Below, piece after piece: positions 25,406-32,549 of a stretch of 64,000 nt of DNA. This DNA comes from UBA5072 sp041737175 (GTDB taxonomy: Bacteria; Bacteroidota; Bacteroidia; Bacteroidales; UBA10428): contig JBGSSF010000023.1 in the NCBI GenBank assembly GCA_041737175.1, positions 62,001 through 126,000 on the forward strand. The letters are read 5' to 3'. Made by a program: the position numbers and the translations under genes. The notes beneath the pieces are model-generated. The model was not told the DNA's origin. It saw nothing but the letters and a program-made list of their open reading frames with translations, and searched no databases. Position 1 is the first letter of the stretch, and every line of letters begins with the position of its first letter.

Positions 25406-26932
25406 TTATTTAAAATAAACAGGCTCACTTTCGGTATTGGTCATACTTTGCGAAGTTATGGCATAATTATATTTAGAAAGCCTGGTTTTCGCATTTTCAG
25501 GAAACTTAAACGATGTATCCGGCGTGACCCTGAATACATTTTCAGGTTTGCTAAAATCGGCTGGCTTTCCCTTCCTGAACCTGTAAATAATGTAGTTCTT
25601 CGTATCGGTTGCCTTTCCCCAGGCAAGACTGACGGTATCATTCAGGGTAACGAATGACACTTCAGGAGGCAATCCGGGATGAACAGGAATAATCTGTTTG
25701 TTGGATGGCGGGAGGGCAGGTAACGGATACACCTTGCCGGTCAGCTTCTGTTTTAATCTCCTTGGATTGGTCTGCAGGTATTTGGCGCTGAAAAACATGC
25801 TGCCCTGTATATGGGTCATGGTCCTGTTGAGATGAACCTGCCGGATGATTTCCATGGAAGATCTCCAGGATTTAACCGGTGATTTCGGATCAATCCGATA
25901 GAAGGCCTGACCAATGTATAATTGACAGCCGTATGTGTTGCGGTTCCACCAGTCAGCAAGAATGGAATAATCAGCTACCTGCATACCGATTTGCCAGTAC
26001 AATTGCGGCGTTACATAATCTATCCACCCTTCCTTCTGCCATTTCAGTATATCGGCAAAAAGATCATCATAATTCGTCTGGCCTGCCCTGGTATCAGACC
26101 CGGTGGGATCTTTGTCGATGTTACGCCAAACGCCGAAAGGTGATATACCAAACTCCACATACGGCTTTATGGATTGTATGGTGTCATGTATCTGTTTGAT
26201 AATCAAATCGACGTTGTTCCTTCGCCAGTCATCGCGCTGCAAGTCCGAAAATTCACCACGGTGGGTAGCGAAGGAATTGCTGTCGGGAAAAGTAATGCCG
26301 GCAATGCGATAGGGATAAAAATAATCATCCATGTGCACCGCGTCAATATCATATCGCCTTACAATATCACCCACCACGCGGGTGACATGATCACGGACCG
26401 CCGGTAATCCGGGATCAAAGTACCTGGTTGTACCGTACGTTAGGAACCATTCCGGGTGCAACCGGGCAGGATGATCAGGTGAAGTTTTGTGATTTGTTGT
26501 ATCCCGGATGGCACGGTATGGGTTTAACCATACATGGACATCAAGTCCGCGTTTCCGGCATTCACTGATAACAAAAGCTAGCGGATCATACCACGGATCG
26601 GGTGCCGTACCCTGCTGACCGGTGAGCCATTGCGACCAGGGCTCCAGGGCAGAAGGATAAAAGGCATCTGCTGCCGGCCTGATCTGAAGAACGATCGTGT
26701 TCAAATGATATTCCCTGACCAGGTCGAGCAGTGTTGTCATTTCATGTTTCTGCATTTCGGTGGAGAGTGCCGGTGCTGAAGGCCAGTCAATGTTTTCCAC
26801 GGTAGCGATCCAAACGGCACGCATCTCGCGTTTGGGTTGTTCCTGCGATTTCATTGCATGGGACACCATGAAGAGGATTATAACCAGGAAATGCTTCAAA
26901 CAAATGAACACCGAACACCGAATACTTTTCAC
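25406..26932 (-). CDS. GHL10-type (DUF187) glycoside hydrolase-like protein with FnIII-like tail
   Basis: Secreted TIM-barrel protein of the glycosyl hydrolase-like 10 family (YngK-type). The barrel begins with REMRAVWIATVENIDWPS, continues with HLNTIVLQIRPAADAFYPS, GLDVHVWLNPYRA and AVHMDDYFYPYRI, and ends near residue 400 (MFFSAKYL). A C-terminal fibronectin III-like domain (about 415-508) follows (PPEVSFVTLNDTVSLAWGKA). Family members are suspected to cut polysaccharide or peptidoglycan glycans; the activity is not firmly established. The frame opens with GTG at 26932, and MKSIRCSVFICLKHFLVIIL works as a signal peptide. That start region lies in the degenerate end of a heptad repeat array. 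A later start at the ATG preceding VSHAMKSQ would lack a signal. The gene is in the minus arm of the recycling island. Confidence 0.85.
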   Translation of the reverse strand: MKSIRCSVFICLKHFLVIILFMVSHAMKSQEQPKREMRAVWIATVENIDWPSAPALSTEMQKHEMTTLLDLVREYHLNTIVLQIRPAADAFYPSALEPWSQWLTGQQGTAPDPWYDPLAFVISECRKRGLDVHVWLNPYRAIRDTTNHKTSPDHPARLHPEWFLTYGTTRYFDPGLPAVRDHVTRVVGDIVRRYDIDAVHMDDYFYPYRIAGITFPDSNSFATHRGEFSDLQRDDWRRNNVDLIIKQIHDTIQSIKPYVEFGISPFGVWRNIDKDPTGSDTRAGQTNYDDLFADILKWQKEGWIDYVTPQLYWQIGMQVADYSILADWWNRNTYGCQLYIGQAFYRIDPKSPVKSWRSSMEIIRQVHLNRTMTHIQGSMFFSAKYLQTNPRRLKQKLTGKVYPLPALPPSNKQIIPVHPGLPPEVSFVTLNDTVSLAWGKATDTKNYIIYRFRKGKPADFSKPENVFRVTPDTSFKFPENAKTRLSKYNYAITSQSMTNTESEPVYFK

Positions 26933-27066
26933 CGTTTACTGTTTACTTTTTACTGTTTACTGCTTACTGTTTACTGTTTACTGTTTACTGTTTACTGTTT
27001 ACTGCTTACTTTTTACTGTTTACTGCTTACTGCTTACTGTTTACTGTTTACTGCTTACTGTTTACT
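26906..27066. repeat. Heptanucleotide tandem repeat array C
   Basis: Nineteen uninterrupted heptads from 26934 to 27066, all of form [GT][TC]TTACT (13 GTTTACT, 4 GCTTACT, 2 TTTTACT), in perfect phase. Four degenerate heptads in the same phase continue to 26906 (GAACACC, GAACACC, GAATACT, TTTCACC). On the minus strand the array supplies the last codons (Ser-Lys-Gln) and TAA stop of the AmpG gene at one end and the putative GTG start region of the GHL10 gene at the other. Open plus-strand frames through it (LLFTVYC repeats) are not genes. Confidence 0.95.
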
Positions 27067-28725
27067 ACTCTTAATGCCAAACGACGGATCAACCTTCAGG
27101 AATGGAATTAAAGCCATTCCCGGGATTGTGCAAAACATAACATAAAGAAAGAAATGCTGATACCCAAGCAGTTCTTCAACATAACCCGACATCATGCCGG
27201 GCAACATCATACCCAATGCCATCAGGGAGGTACCTATGGCGTACTCAGCCGTTTTGTACTTACTGTCCCCAACAAAGTATAGCATAAACAGCATATATGC
27301 CGTAAATCCGAATCCATACCCGAACTGTTCAAGAATAATGGCCGCATAAACGGCTACATCGCCGGGCAGGGGCTGAGCGTAAGCGATGTACAAAAGCCCC
27401 AGGTTGGGAAGGTTCATGCTTAGCGCCATGATCCAGAAAAGTTTTCGCAATCCGTATTTTGAAGCCAGTATTCCGCCCAGTATCCCTCCTATGGTCAGGG
27501 CCAACATTCCAATAGTACCATAAGCCAATCCGTATTGGGCAGCCGTAAGACCAATTCCACCGCTTGCGCGTGAATCAACCAGGAAGGGAGTTGCTATTTT
27601 CATGGATTGGGCTTCCCCAAACCTGTAAAATAAAAAGAACAGGAGTGCAGGCACAATACCCGGTTTCCTGAAAAACGAAATGAATACCTCGCCGTAAACA
27701 CGGAGAGTGACACTTTCGGCAGTCTTCGCGTCCTTCGGATAGGGGAGCATAAATTTATGGTAAACTCCCAGCAATAACAGGAAAAAGCCCAACACAGCAA
27801 GCGAAACCGTCCAGCTGAAAGCAATATTGCCTGCCGTGATTTTGTATACTGAAGTGGTGGTCCGGTTCAGGTTATGATCAACAGTAAAAATCACCCTTAC
27901 CGGCCTGTTCCAGTTTGATTCGGTGAATTCATGCCTTCCTGTCTGATTCCTGGCGAGCTTCATATCCTTACTGCCCGATTTATGGGTAAGGTTCAGAATA
28001 ATTTTTTCACCCGGTTCCGGAGGAGCTGATAAAGCAATGTATGAGACAGCCGAATCAATCTCCGAAACGCCCTTCTGATAAATTGGAACCTTAATTTCGT
28101 CAGGAAATACAAGAATTCCGGGCTCGGTTATTTTACCCATGAAAAAAGAATCAGGCGGAGTTACAGGAGTGAACTGACTGGCCGGTACGGCCGTAATAAG
28201 CAGGGAAACCGGCTTAAGTCCGGTTTTTTCCTGAACCAGTCCGGCTATCAGCGGAATTGCTCCCATGGCGGTAAGCATGGCAATCCGGTAAAAGGTGCTC
28301 CGGATACCCACAAAAAAAGCCTGCTTATGCTGATCCAGCGCATGCATATAAAAACCGTCGGCTGCGATATCATGACTGGCAGAGGAAAAGGCGATTATGG
28401 CAAAAAGTCCAATGGTAAGGGGGAAGAAGAAGGCCAAAGGCATGGCCGCTCCCACAGCAATAAAGACCGCACCCAAAATCAACTGAGTAACAATGATCCA
28501 GTTACGTTTGGTGGAAACCACTTCCACATAAGGGCTCCATAAAGGCTTGATTGCCCAGGGCAGATAAAGCAGGCTGGTCCAGAATGCCAAAGCTGCCACC
28601 GAAATTCCCATGGTCTTATAAATCAAACCCGAGGTGGTCATGACGATGCTGTAGGGGATCCCTTCATAGAGGTACAGCGTGGGGATCCAGGACCAGGGAT
28701 TTCGGGATATTTTTTTTTGCGACAT
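27055..28725 (-). CDS. AmpG-like MFS muropeptide transporter with a periplasmic insert
   Basis: Inner-membrane major facilitator related to AmpG, the permease for anhydromuropeptides, and so a likely importer of MurNAc-containing fragments. The N-terminal half has WIPTLYLYEGIPYSIVMT, WAIKPLWSPYVEV and FSSASHDIAADGFYMH, all AmpG-like. After about residue 165 a soluble insert of about 130 residues interrupts the fold (FTPVTPPDSFFMGKI to NLNRTTTSVYKI), and helices resume at IAFSWTVSLAVLGFF near residue 301. The total is 556 aa, longer than E. coli AmpG (491). It lies in the minus-strand recycling operon between spoIID-like and GHL10 genes. Its last codons and stop come from the heptad repeat array. 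The substrate is inferred from context. Confidence 0.85.
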   Translation of the reverse strand: MSQKKISRNPWSWIPTLYLYEGIPYSIVMTTSGLIYKTMGISVAALAFWTSLLYLPWAIKPLWSPYVEVVSTKRNWIIVTQLILGAVFIAVGAAMPLAFFFPLTIGLFAIIAFSSASHDIAADGFYMHALDQHKQAFFVGIRSTFYRIAMLTAMGAIPLIAGLVQEKTGLKPVSLLITAVPASQFTPVTPPDSFFMGKITEPGILVFPDEIKVPIYQKGVSEIDSAVSYIALSAPPEPGEKIILNLTHKSGSKDMKLARNQTGRHEFTESNWNRPVRVIFTVDHNLNRTTTSVYKITAGNIAFSWTVSLAVLGFFLLLLGVYHKFMLPYPKDAKTAESVTLRVYGEVFISFFRKPGIVPALLFFLFYRFGEAQSMKIATPFLVDSRASGGIGLTAAQYGLAYGTIGMLALTIGGILGGILASKYGLRKLFWIMALSMNLPNLGLLYIAYAQPLPGDVAVYAAIILEQFGYGFGFTAYMLFMLYFVGDSKYKTAEYAIGTSLMALGMMLPGMMSGYVEELLGYQHFFLYVMFCTIPGMALIPFLKVDPSFGIKSSKQ

Positions 28726-28780
28726 ATACGTCAGATTATTTACTTATATGTATGAAATATATGATGGTAAGCAACAATTT

Positions 28781-30115
28781 TCAATATCTTCTCCCCAACT
28801 CCGCCCCCCTGAAGTAATGCATTAAAATTTCCTTATAGCTGTACCCCTTTGATCCCATAACCGCAGCGCCGATCTGGCAAAGCCCTACTCCGTGTCCCCA
28901 ACCGGCGCCGTGAAGAATGAAACGTATGGAATCTCCTTCCGTAACTTTCTCGACCACAAAGGCAGAGCTGTACAGATGTGTTTTAGAAAGGGCCTTTCTG
29001 ATTTCAAGTTCTTTCCCAATGGTCATTGTTTTTAAAGAGCCAACGATCTTCAGTCTGATTATCCTTCCCGATGTTCCTCTTTGCAGGGGTATTAAATCCT
29101 GAACCACACCAAAATCCAAACCAATGCGTTTATGGATGAGATCACCCAGTTCAATGCCTGAATAAGCAATTTTCCAGCGGAAAAAGTCCTGAGTTGTCTG
29201 ATCATAGTCATTCAGGACCTGTGAAAGCACTCTGTGGTCGGATGTATTGCAAAATGCATCAGGAACTGACATGATCCAGGCCCGTGCTGCTTCTTCACCG
29301 GTCAAATCGATTTGTGTTTCCGGCCGGTTTTCAGCATGATCATAAATGCACTGAAGGTAAGGATGGTTCATCGGTTCCCATGTGTTTTCAAAGACTTCGG
29401 TGATACCTCCGCAGCATTTTGAAAAGCGTGTGTCACACAGGTTGCCGTTATGAACCAGAACTTCTCCCTCTGTTTGTTTTACCGCCTGCACGACCAATGG
29501 CGTGGATGCACGTGTAATTCCCTGGTAACGCTGACAATGATCATCTGCACATACATCAAATCCGGTATGATCTTCCCTGTCGTACCAGACAATCCGTTCA
29601 TCATCGTTCACAAAAACAGACTGGTATCTGCTGCTTTTTGCCTGGAGAGACTTTCCTTTTTCGATTTGGGCCAGTAACCAGCTCCTTGAAATGACAGCGT
29701 GCGCTTTAAGCATTTCTAAAGAAGAATTGGCACTCATCTCAGAGGATATGACGCTGATCAGGTAATCCTCAACAGGCAGAACGTTAATGATCTGGATCAT
29801 GCCGGCAAGCGCCGACAGTATAATTCCTCCCCGGAATACCTGGTCCTCTTTCTTTTGCCAGTGAAAACTGATGCCAATGGTGACATCGAATAGCGTAAAA
29901 CTGCCGGCACCCCCTTCATCGGGCTGAAGAACAAAGCCGGTACCGACCTGGGAATTCCTGCCATTCATTTCCAGTTCAATGGTCCCGTCCTTATAGCGGG
30001 CAATATATTGACCTTCCGGGTACTTTTTTTTACAGGGATCTGAAAAACTCCCCTGCAACCTGAATCTGATTTCGCTTTCCTTCAGTATTCCTACATTAAC
30101 AACCGGTGTCATCAT
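28781..30115 (-). CDS. SpoIID/LytB domain protein without signal peptide
   Basis: Homologue of SpoIID, a lytic transglycosylase that cuts glycan strands whose stem peptides have been removed. The SpoIID core begins around LPVEDYLISVISSEMSANSS, where the Glu of SSEM aligns with the catalytic glutamate, followed by LKAHAVISRSWLL. The conserved C-terminal signature GAGWGHGVGLCQIGAAVMG is intact. The product is 444 aa. The N-terminus (MMTPVVNVGILKESEIRF) is not a signal peptide, so the enzyme looks cytoplasmic, unlike the sporulation protein. An inserted cysteine-rich stretch (DVCADDHCQRY, RFSKCCGGITEVFE) resembles the zinc-site region of SpoIID. It is packed 5 bp after the DUF4922 gene and 55 bp before ampG, pointing to processing of imported muropeptides. 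Confidence 0.87.
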   Translation of the reverse strand: MMTPVVNVGILKESEIRFRLQGSFSDPCKKKYPEGQYIARYKDGTIELEMNGRNSQVGTGFVLQPDEGGAGSFTLFDVTIGISFHWQKKEDQVFRGGIILSALAGMIQIINVLPVEDYLISVISSEMSANSSLEMLKAHAVISRSWLLAQIEKGKSLQAKSSRYQSVFVNDDERIVWYDREDHTGFDVCADDHCQRYQGITRASTPLVVQAVKQTEGEVLVHNGNLCDTRFSKCCGGITEVFENTWEPMNHPYLQCIYDHAENRPETQIDLTGEEAARAWIMSVPDAFCNTSDHRVLSQVLNDYDQTTQDFFRWKIAYSGIELGDLIHKRIGLDFGVVQDLIPLQRGTSGRIIRLKIVGSLKTMTIGKELEIRKALSKTHLYSSAFVVEKVTEGDSIRFILHGAGWGHGVGLCQIGAAVMGSKGYSYKEILMHYFRGAELGRRY

Positions 30116-30120
30116 TGGAT

Positions 30121-31068
30121 TCAGGTTAGATTGTTCACAAGATACTGAATTAATTTGCCATCCACACCCACCTGTTCAAAAACATCAGCAATATCCGTTT
30201 TGGTGATTTTATCAAAGTCTTCTTTGCGGGGCATTATAAGCACACCACCCAGATCAAGGCTGGCCGGACTAAGCAGCAACTGCCTTGCCCCGGAAGAAAA
30301 ATACCTGTCGGGGCGATGCAGCTTCCTTGGGATAATATGAACAACATAATTGCTTCCCTCAAGGCCGGCGATGATGTTCATCATCGGCTCATCCCCGAGT
30401 GCAGGTATCATGCCCGTCAATAGGTCGCAGATCTTATTAAATAAAATATTTATTTCAGGTATGTCATTACCGGTGAGGGTTATGAGGTTTCTAAGGTATT
30501 TATCCCAGGTATATACTGAGACGCCCAGTATTTCAGATTTAAGTTCACATTTGATTCCACTTCTGAAATCATCCTCGACAGGAAGATTTTGTTTGGGCAC
30601 TGCCTGAAAATGAAAATGGTCTGGCGCCGATGCCCCGCATTGGGGGCCATTGTAAATGACCGTATAATGGGGCAGGTTTCCGGCAATTTCCAACATCATG
30701 CGGAAATTAGGCCGGATACGCTGGGGAACATGTTGCAAGGACGGAACCGTAAGGTGACCCGGAAAAACAGGATAGGGATTGACCAGGAGATTAAAGTCAT
30801 TCTTGTATCGGATGCTTTGCTGTTCAGCAGGTCTGTTTCTGTCGCAAAGGAAACAGGGCCTTGTTTTGATTGACACCGGATCAACTTTTGCAGCCGATGA
30901 TCGGATTCGTTTGGGATTGAACTGTATCAGGATTCTGAAACCCTCGAAATTGAATGTCCTCAGCCGGGCATTCCTCAAATCAGAATAATTTGTTCGGGCC
31001 AGGTCCCAATTGCTCAACTGGTTTTCGAACAACAAATCCACCGCCCGGGTAAGCTCAGTTCCCGTCAT
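30121..31068 (-). CDS. DUF4922 protein, HIT/GalT-like nucleotidyltransferase or phosphorylase
   Basis: Cytoplasmic protein of 315 aa. A CxxC pair (PCFLCDRNRP, Cys72 and Cys75) precedes a HIT-superfamily core: NPYPVFPGHLTVPS near residue 97 and APDHFHFQAVPK at 149-160, where His151-x-His153-x-Gln155 corresponds to the HxHxQ active site of galactose-1-phosphate uridylyltransferase-like enzymes and GDP-galactose phosphorylase. So a nucleotide-sugar transferase or phosphorylase acting on a sugar phosphate is likely; the substrate is unknown. It overlaps the GT2 gene by 4 bp (ATGA) and is 5 bp before the SpoIID gene. Being embedded in a peptidoglycan recycling operon suggests work on MurNAc- or GlcNAc-phosphates or an anhydro-sugar derivative; that is inference. 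Confidence 0.8.
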   Translation of the reverse strand: MTGTELTRAVDLLFENQLSNWDLARTNYSDLRNARLRTFNFEGFRILIQFNPKRIRSSAAKVDPVSIKTRPCFLCDRNRPAEQQSIRYKNDFNLLVNPYPVFPGHLTVPSLQHVPQRIRPNFRMMLEIAGNLPHYTVIYNGPQCGASAPDHFHFQAVPKQNLPVEDDFRSGIKCELKSEILGVSVYTWDKYLRNLITLTGNDIPEINILFNKICDLLTGMIPALGDEPMMNIIAGLEGSNYVVHIIPRKLHRPDRYFSSGARQLLLSPASLDLGGVLIMPRKEDFDKITKTDIADVFEQVGVDGKLIQYLVNNLT

Positions 31069-32549
31069 ATCTCTTGTCCTTCCTGAACATATTGTTGCCT
31101 GGCCCAGAATTCCATTGTCCGGATCTTGTCTTTATAGAAATTATGCGCATTCATGGTCTGAGTATCCAATGATGCATCAGAGTTGTCCTCCCATCTTCGA
31201 CACAGATACAGGGGTTCATAAATCCGGCCGATCTGGTAATAACGACTGATATTAAGGCCAATGGCATAGTCTTCACCGTAACTTACATTGGGGATCCTGA
31301 TACTTCGGATGACAGGGGTGTAATACGCGCGCGGGGCTCCAAAACCGTTTATGCGGAGAGCGTTGTTCCTGCCGTTTTCAGGCGTCCATTCCCTGTGGTC
31401 AATCAGTCCGGGAGGAATTTCTTCGAGGTTGAAATTGACCATCCTGTAGGAGCCTACCAGCATGGCGCAGTTCTGCTGATAAAATTCTGTCACAATCCTT
31501 GCCAGAATGCGATCATCGATATACAGGTCATCACTGTCAAGCTGAATGGCAAATTTACCACATGCCGGATGGAAGACAGCCTCATTCCAGCAGCCCCCGA
31601 TTCCCAGATCTTTCCTTTCCGGCAGAATATGGATGATTCTTTGATCCTTGCGGCGGAAGGATTTGATGATCTTGCCGGTTGCATCGGAAGAATGGTTATC
31701 CACAATGATCAGGTTGAAGTCAAAATCTGTAATCTGACAAAGCACTGAGCTTATGGCATCACCGATGGTTTTCTCCCTGTTTCTTACCGGGATGATCACG
31801 GATGCTTCCGTTTCAAAATCCAGTTCACTGAATTGTATACGGGTAAACCTGGGTTCAAGCCAGGCTCCCGTATCTTTCAAATGGGCGGTGCAGGCCTGCT
31901 CCATCTCAATCTGCACCTGCCGGTTCTTTGGGTTGACATAGTCGAACAGTTTTTCACCTGATTTGCGGATATCGAGTTCCACTTCAGTATATAAAAATTC
32001 CGGAAGGTGGAAAATAGTTTGCTTTTGGGATATTTTCAGCCGCAGATCATAGAGACCCGCATAACTGTAATTTTCTTTCATGCGTGATGCTGCCTCAATA
32101 AAGGATAAGGTCTCAATCAGCAGCAATGATCCAAAATTAAAATCATCCCGTAGGCTGCCCTCCTGGTATTCAATTACAGGATTCGGAATCAGCTGGCCTT
32201 TTTTCAGAGCATAGTAATCTGAATATACTATGCCTGCGTTGGTATACTCTGCTGCCTGCATCAATCTCCGCAACGCAAAAGCTCCCATTTGCAAAGGAAG
32301 GGATTTGGTATACAGCAGGATAAATTCGTTGTGCGCATGAAGGGCAATTTTCCGGATTGTTTCAGACGAAAACAGCGAAGGCACATCCATAGTCTTGACA
32401 CCAGCCGGTACGGAAGCCACTTTTGCATTACCCGGTAATAGAAGATAGATATCCCCTACCTGACCGCTCCGTTTGATCTCATCCAATGTCAGCCGCAAAT
32501 GCTCGGGATTGCCGGCTGGCAGAAAAAAGGAAATTCTTCTGTTCATCAT
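31065..32549 (-). CDS. Family 2 glycosyltransferase with an extra N-terminal GT-A-like half
   Basis: Cytoplasmic protein of 494 aa with no membrane helices. The C-terminal half (from about residue 245) is a GT2 domain: EASVIIPVRNREKTIGDAIS, NLIIVDNHSSD, and the metal-binding FAIQLDSDDLY. It ends with GEDYAIGLNISRYYQ as in other GT2 enzymes. The first 240 residues (RRISFFLPAGNPEHLRLTL, GIVYSDYYALKKGQL) look like a second GT-A-like fold with a SDYY in place of the DxD motif and may be non-catalytic. Both ends are translationally coupled: a 4-bp overlap with the amidase gene upstream and a 4-bp overlap with the DUF4922 gene downstream. That suggests it works with the HIT-like enzyme, which could provide or consume its nucleotide sugar. 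Confidence 0.82.
   Translation of the reverse strand: MMNRRISFFLPAGNPEHLRLTLDEIKRSGQVGDIYLLLPGNAKVASVPAGVKTMDVPSLFSSETIRKIALHAHNEFILLYTKSLPLQMGAFALRRLMQAAEYTNAGIVYSDYYALKKGQLIPNPVIEYQEGSLRDDFNFGSLLLIETLSFIEAASRMKENYSYAGLYDLRLKISQKQTIFHLPEFLYTEVELDIRKSGEKLFDYVNPKNRQVQIEMEQACTAHLKDTGAWLEPRFTRIQFSELDFETEASVIIPVRNREKTIGDAISSVLCQITDFDFNLIIVDNHSSDATGKIIKSFRRKDQRIIHILPERKDLGIGGCWNEAVFHPACGKFAIQLDSDDLYIDDRILARIVTEFYQQNCAMLVGSYRMVNFNLEEIPPGLIDHREWTPENGRNNALRINGFGAPRAYYTPVIRSIRIPNVSYGEDYAIGLNISRYYQIGRIYEPLYLCRRWEDNSDASLDTQTMNAHNFYKDKIRTMEFWARQQYVQEGQEI

Noticed and set aside
13568..27066. Heptad arrays as CRISPR arrays
   Set aside because: The units are 7 bp and contiguous with no spacers, and no cas genes are present.
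26760..27145. Open plus-strand frames encoding LLFTVYC-type heptapeptide repeats
   Set aside because: They are simple readings of the 7-bp DNA repeat; both neighbours are real minus-strand genes, and there is no start context or homology.
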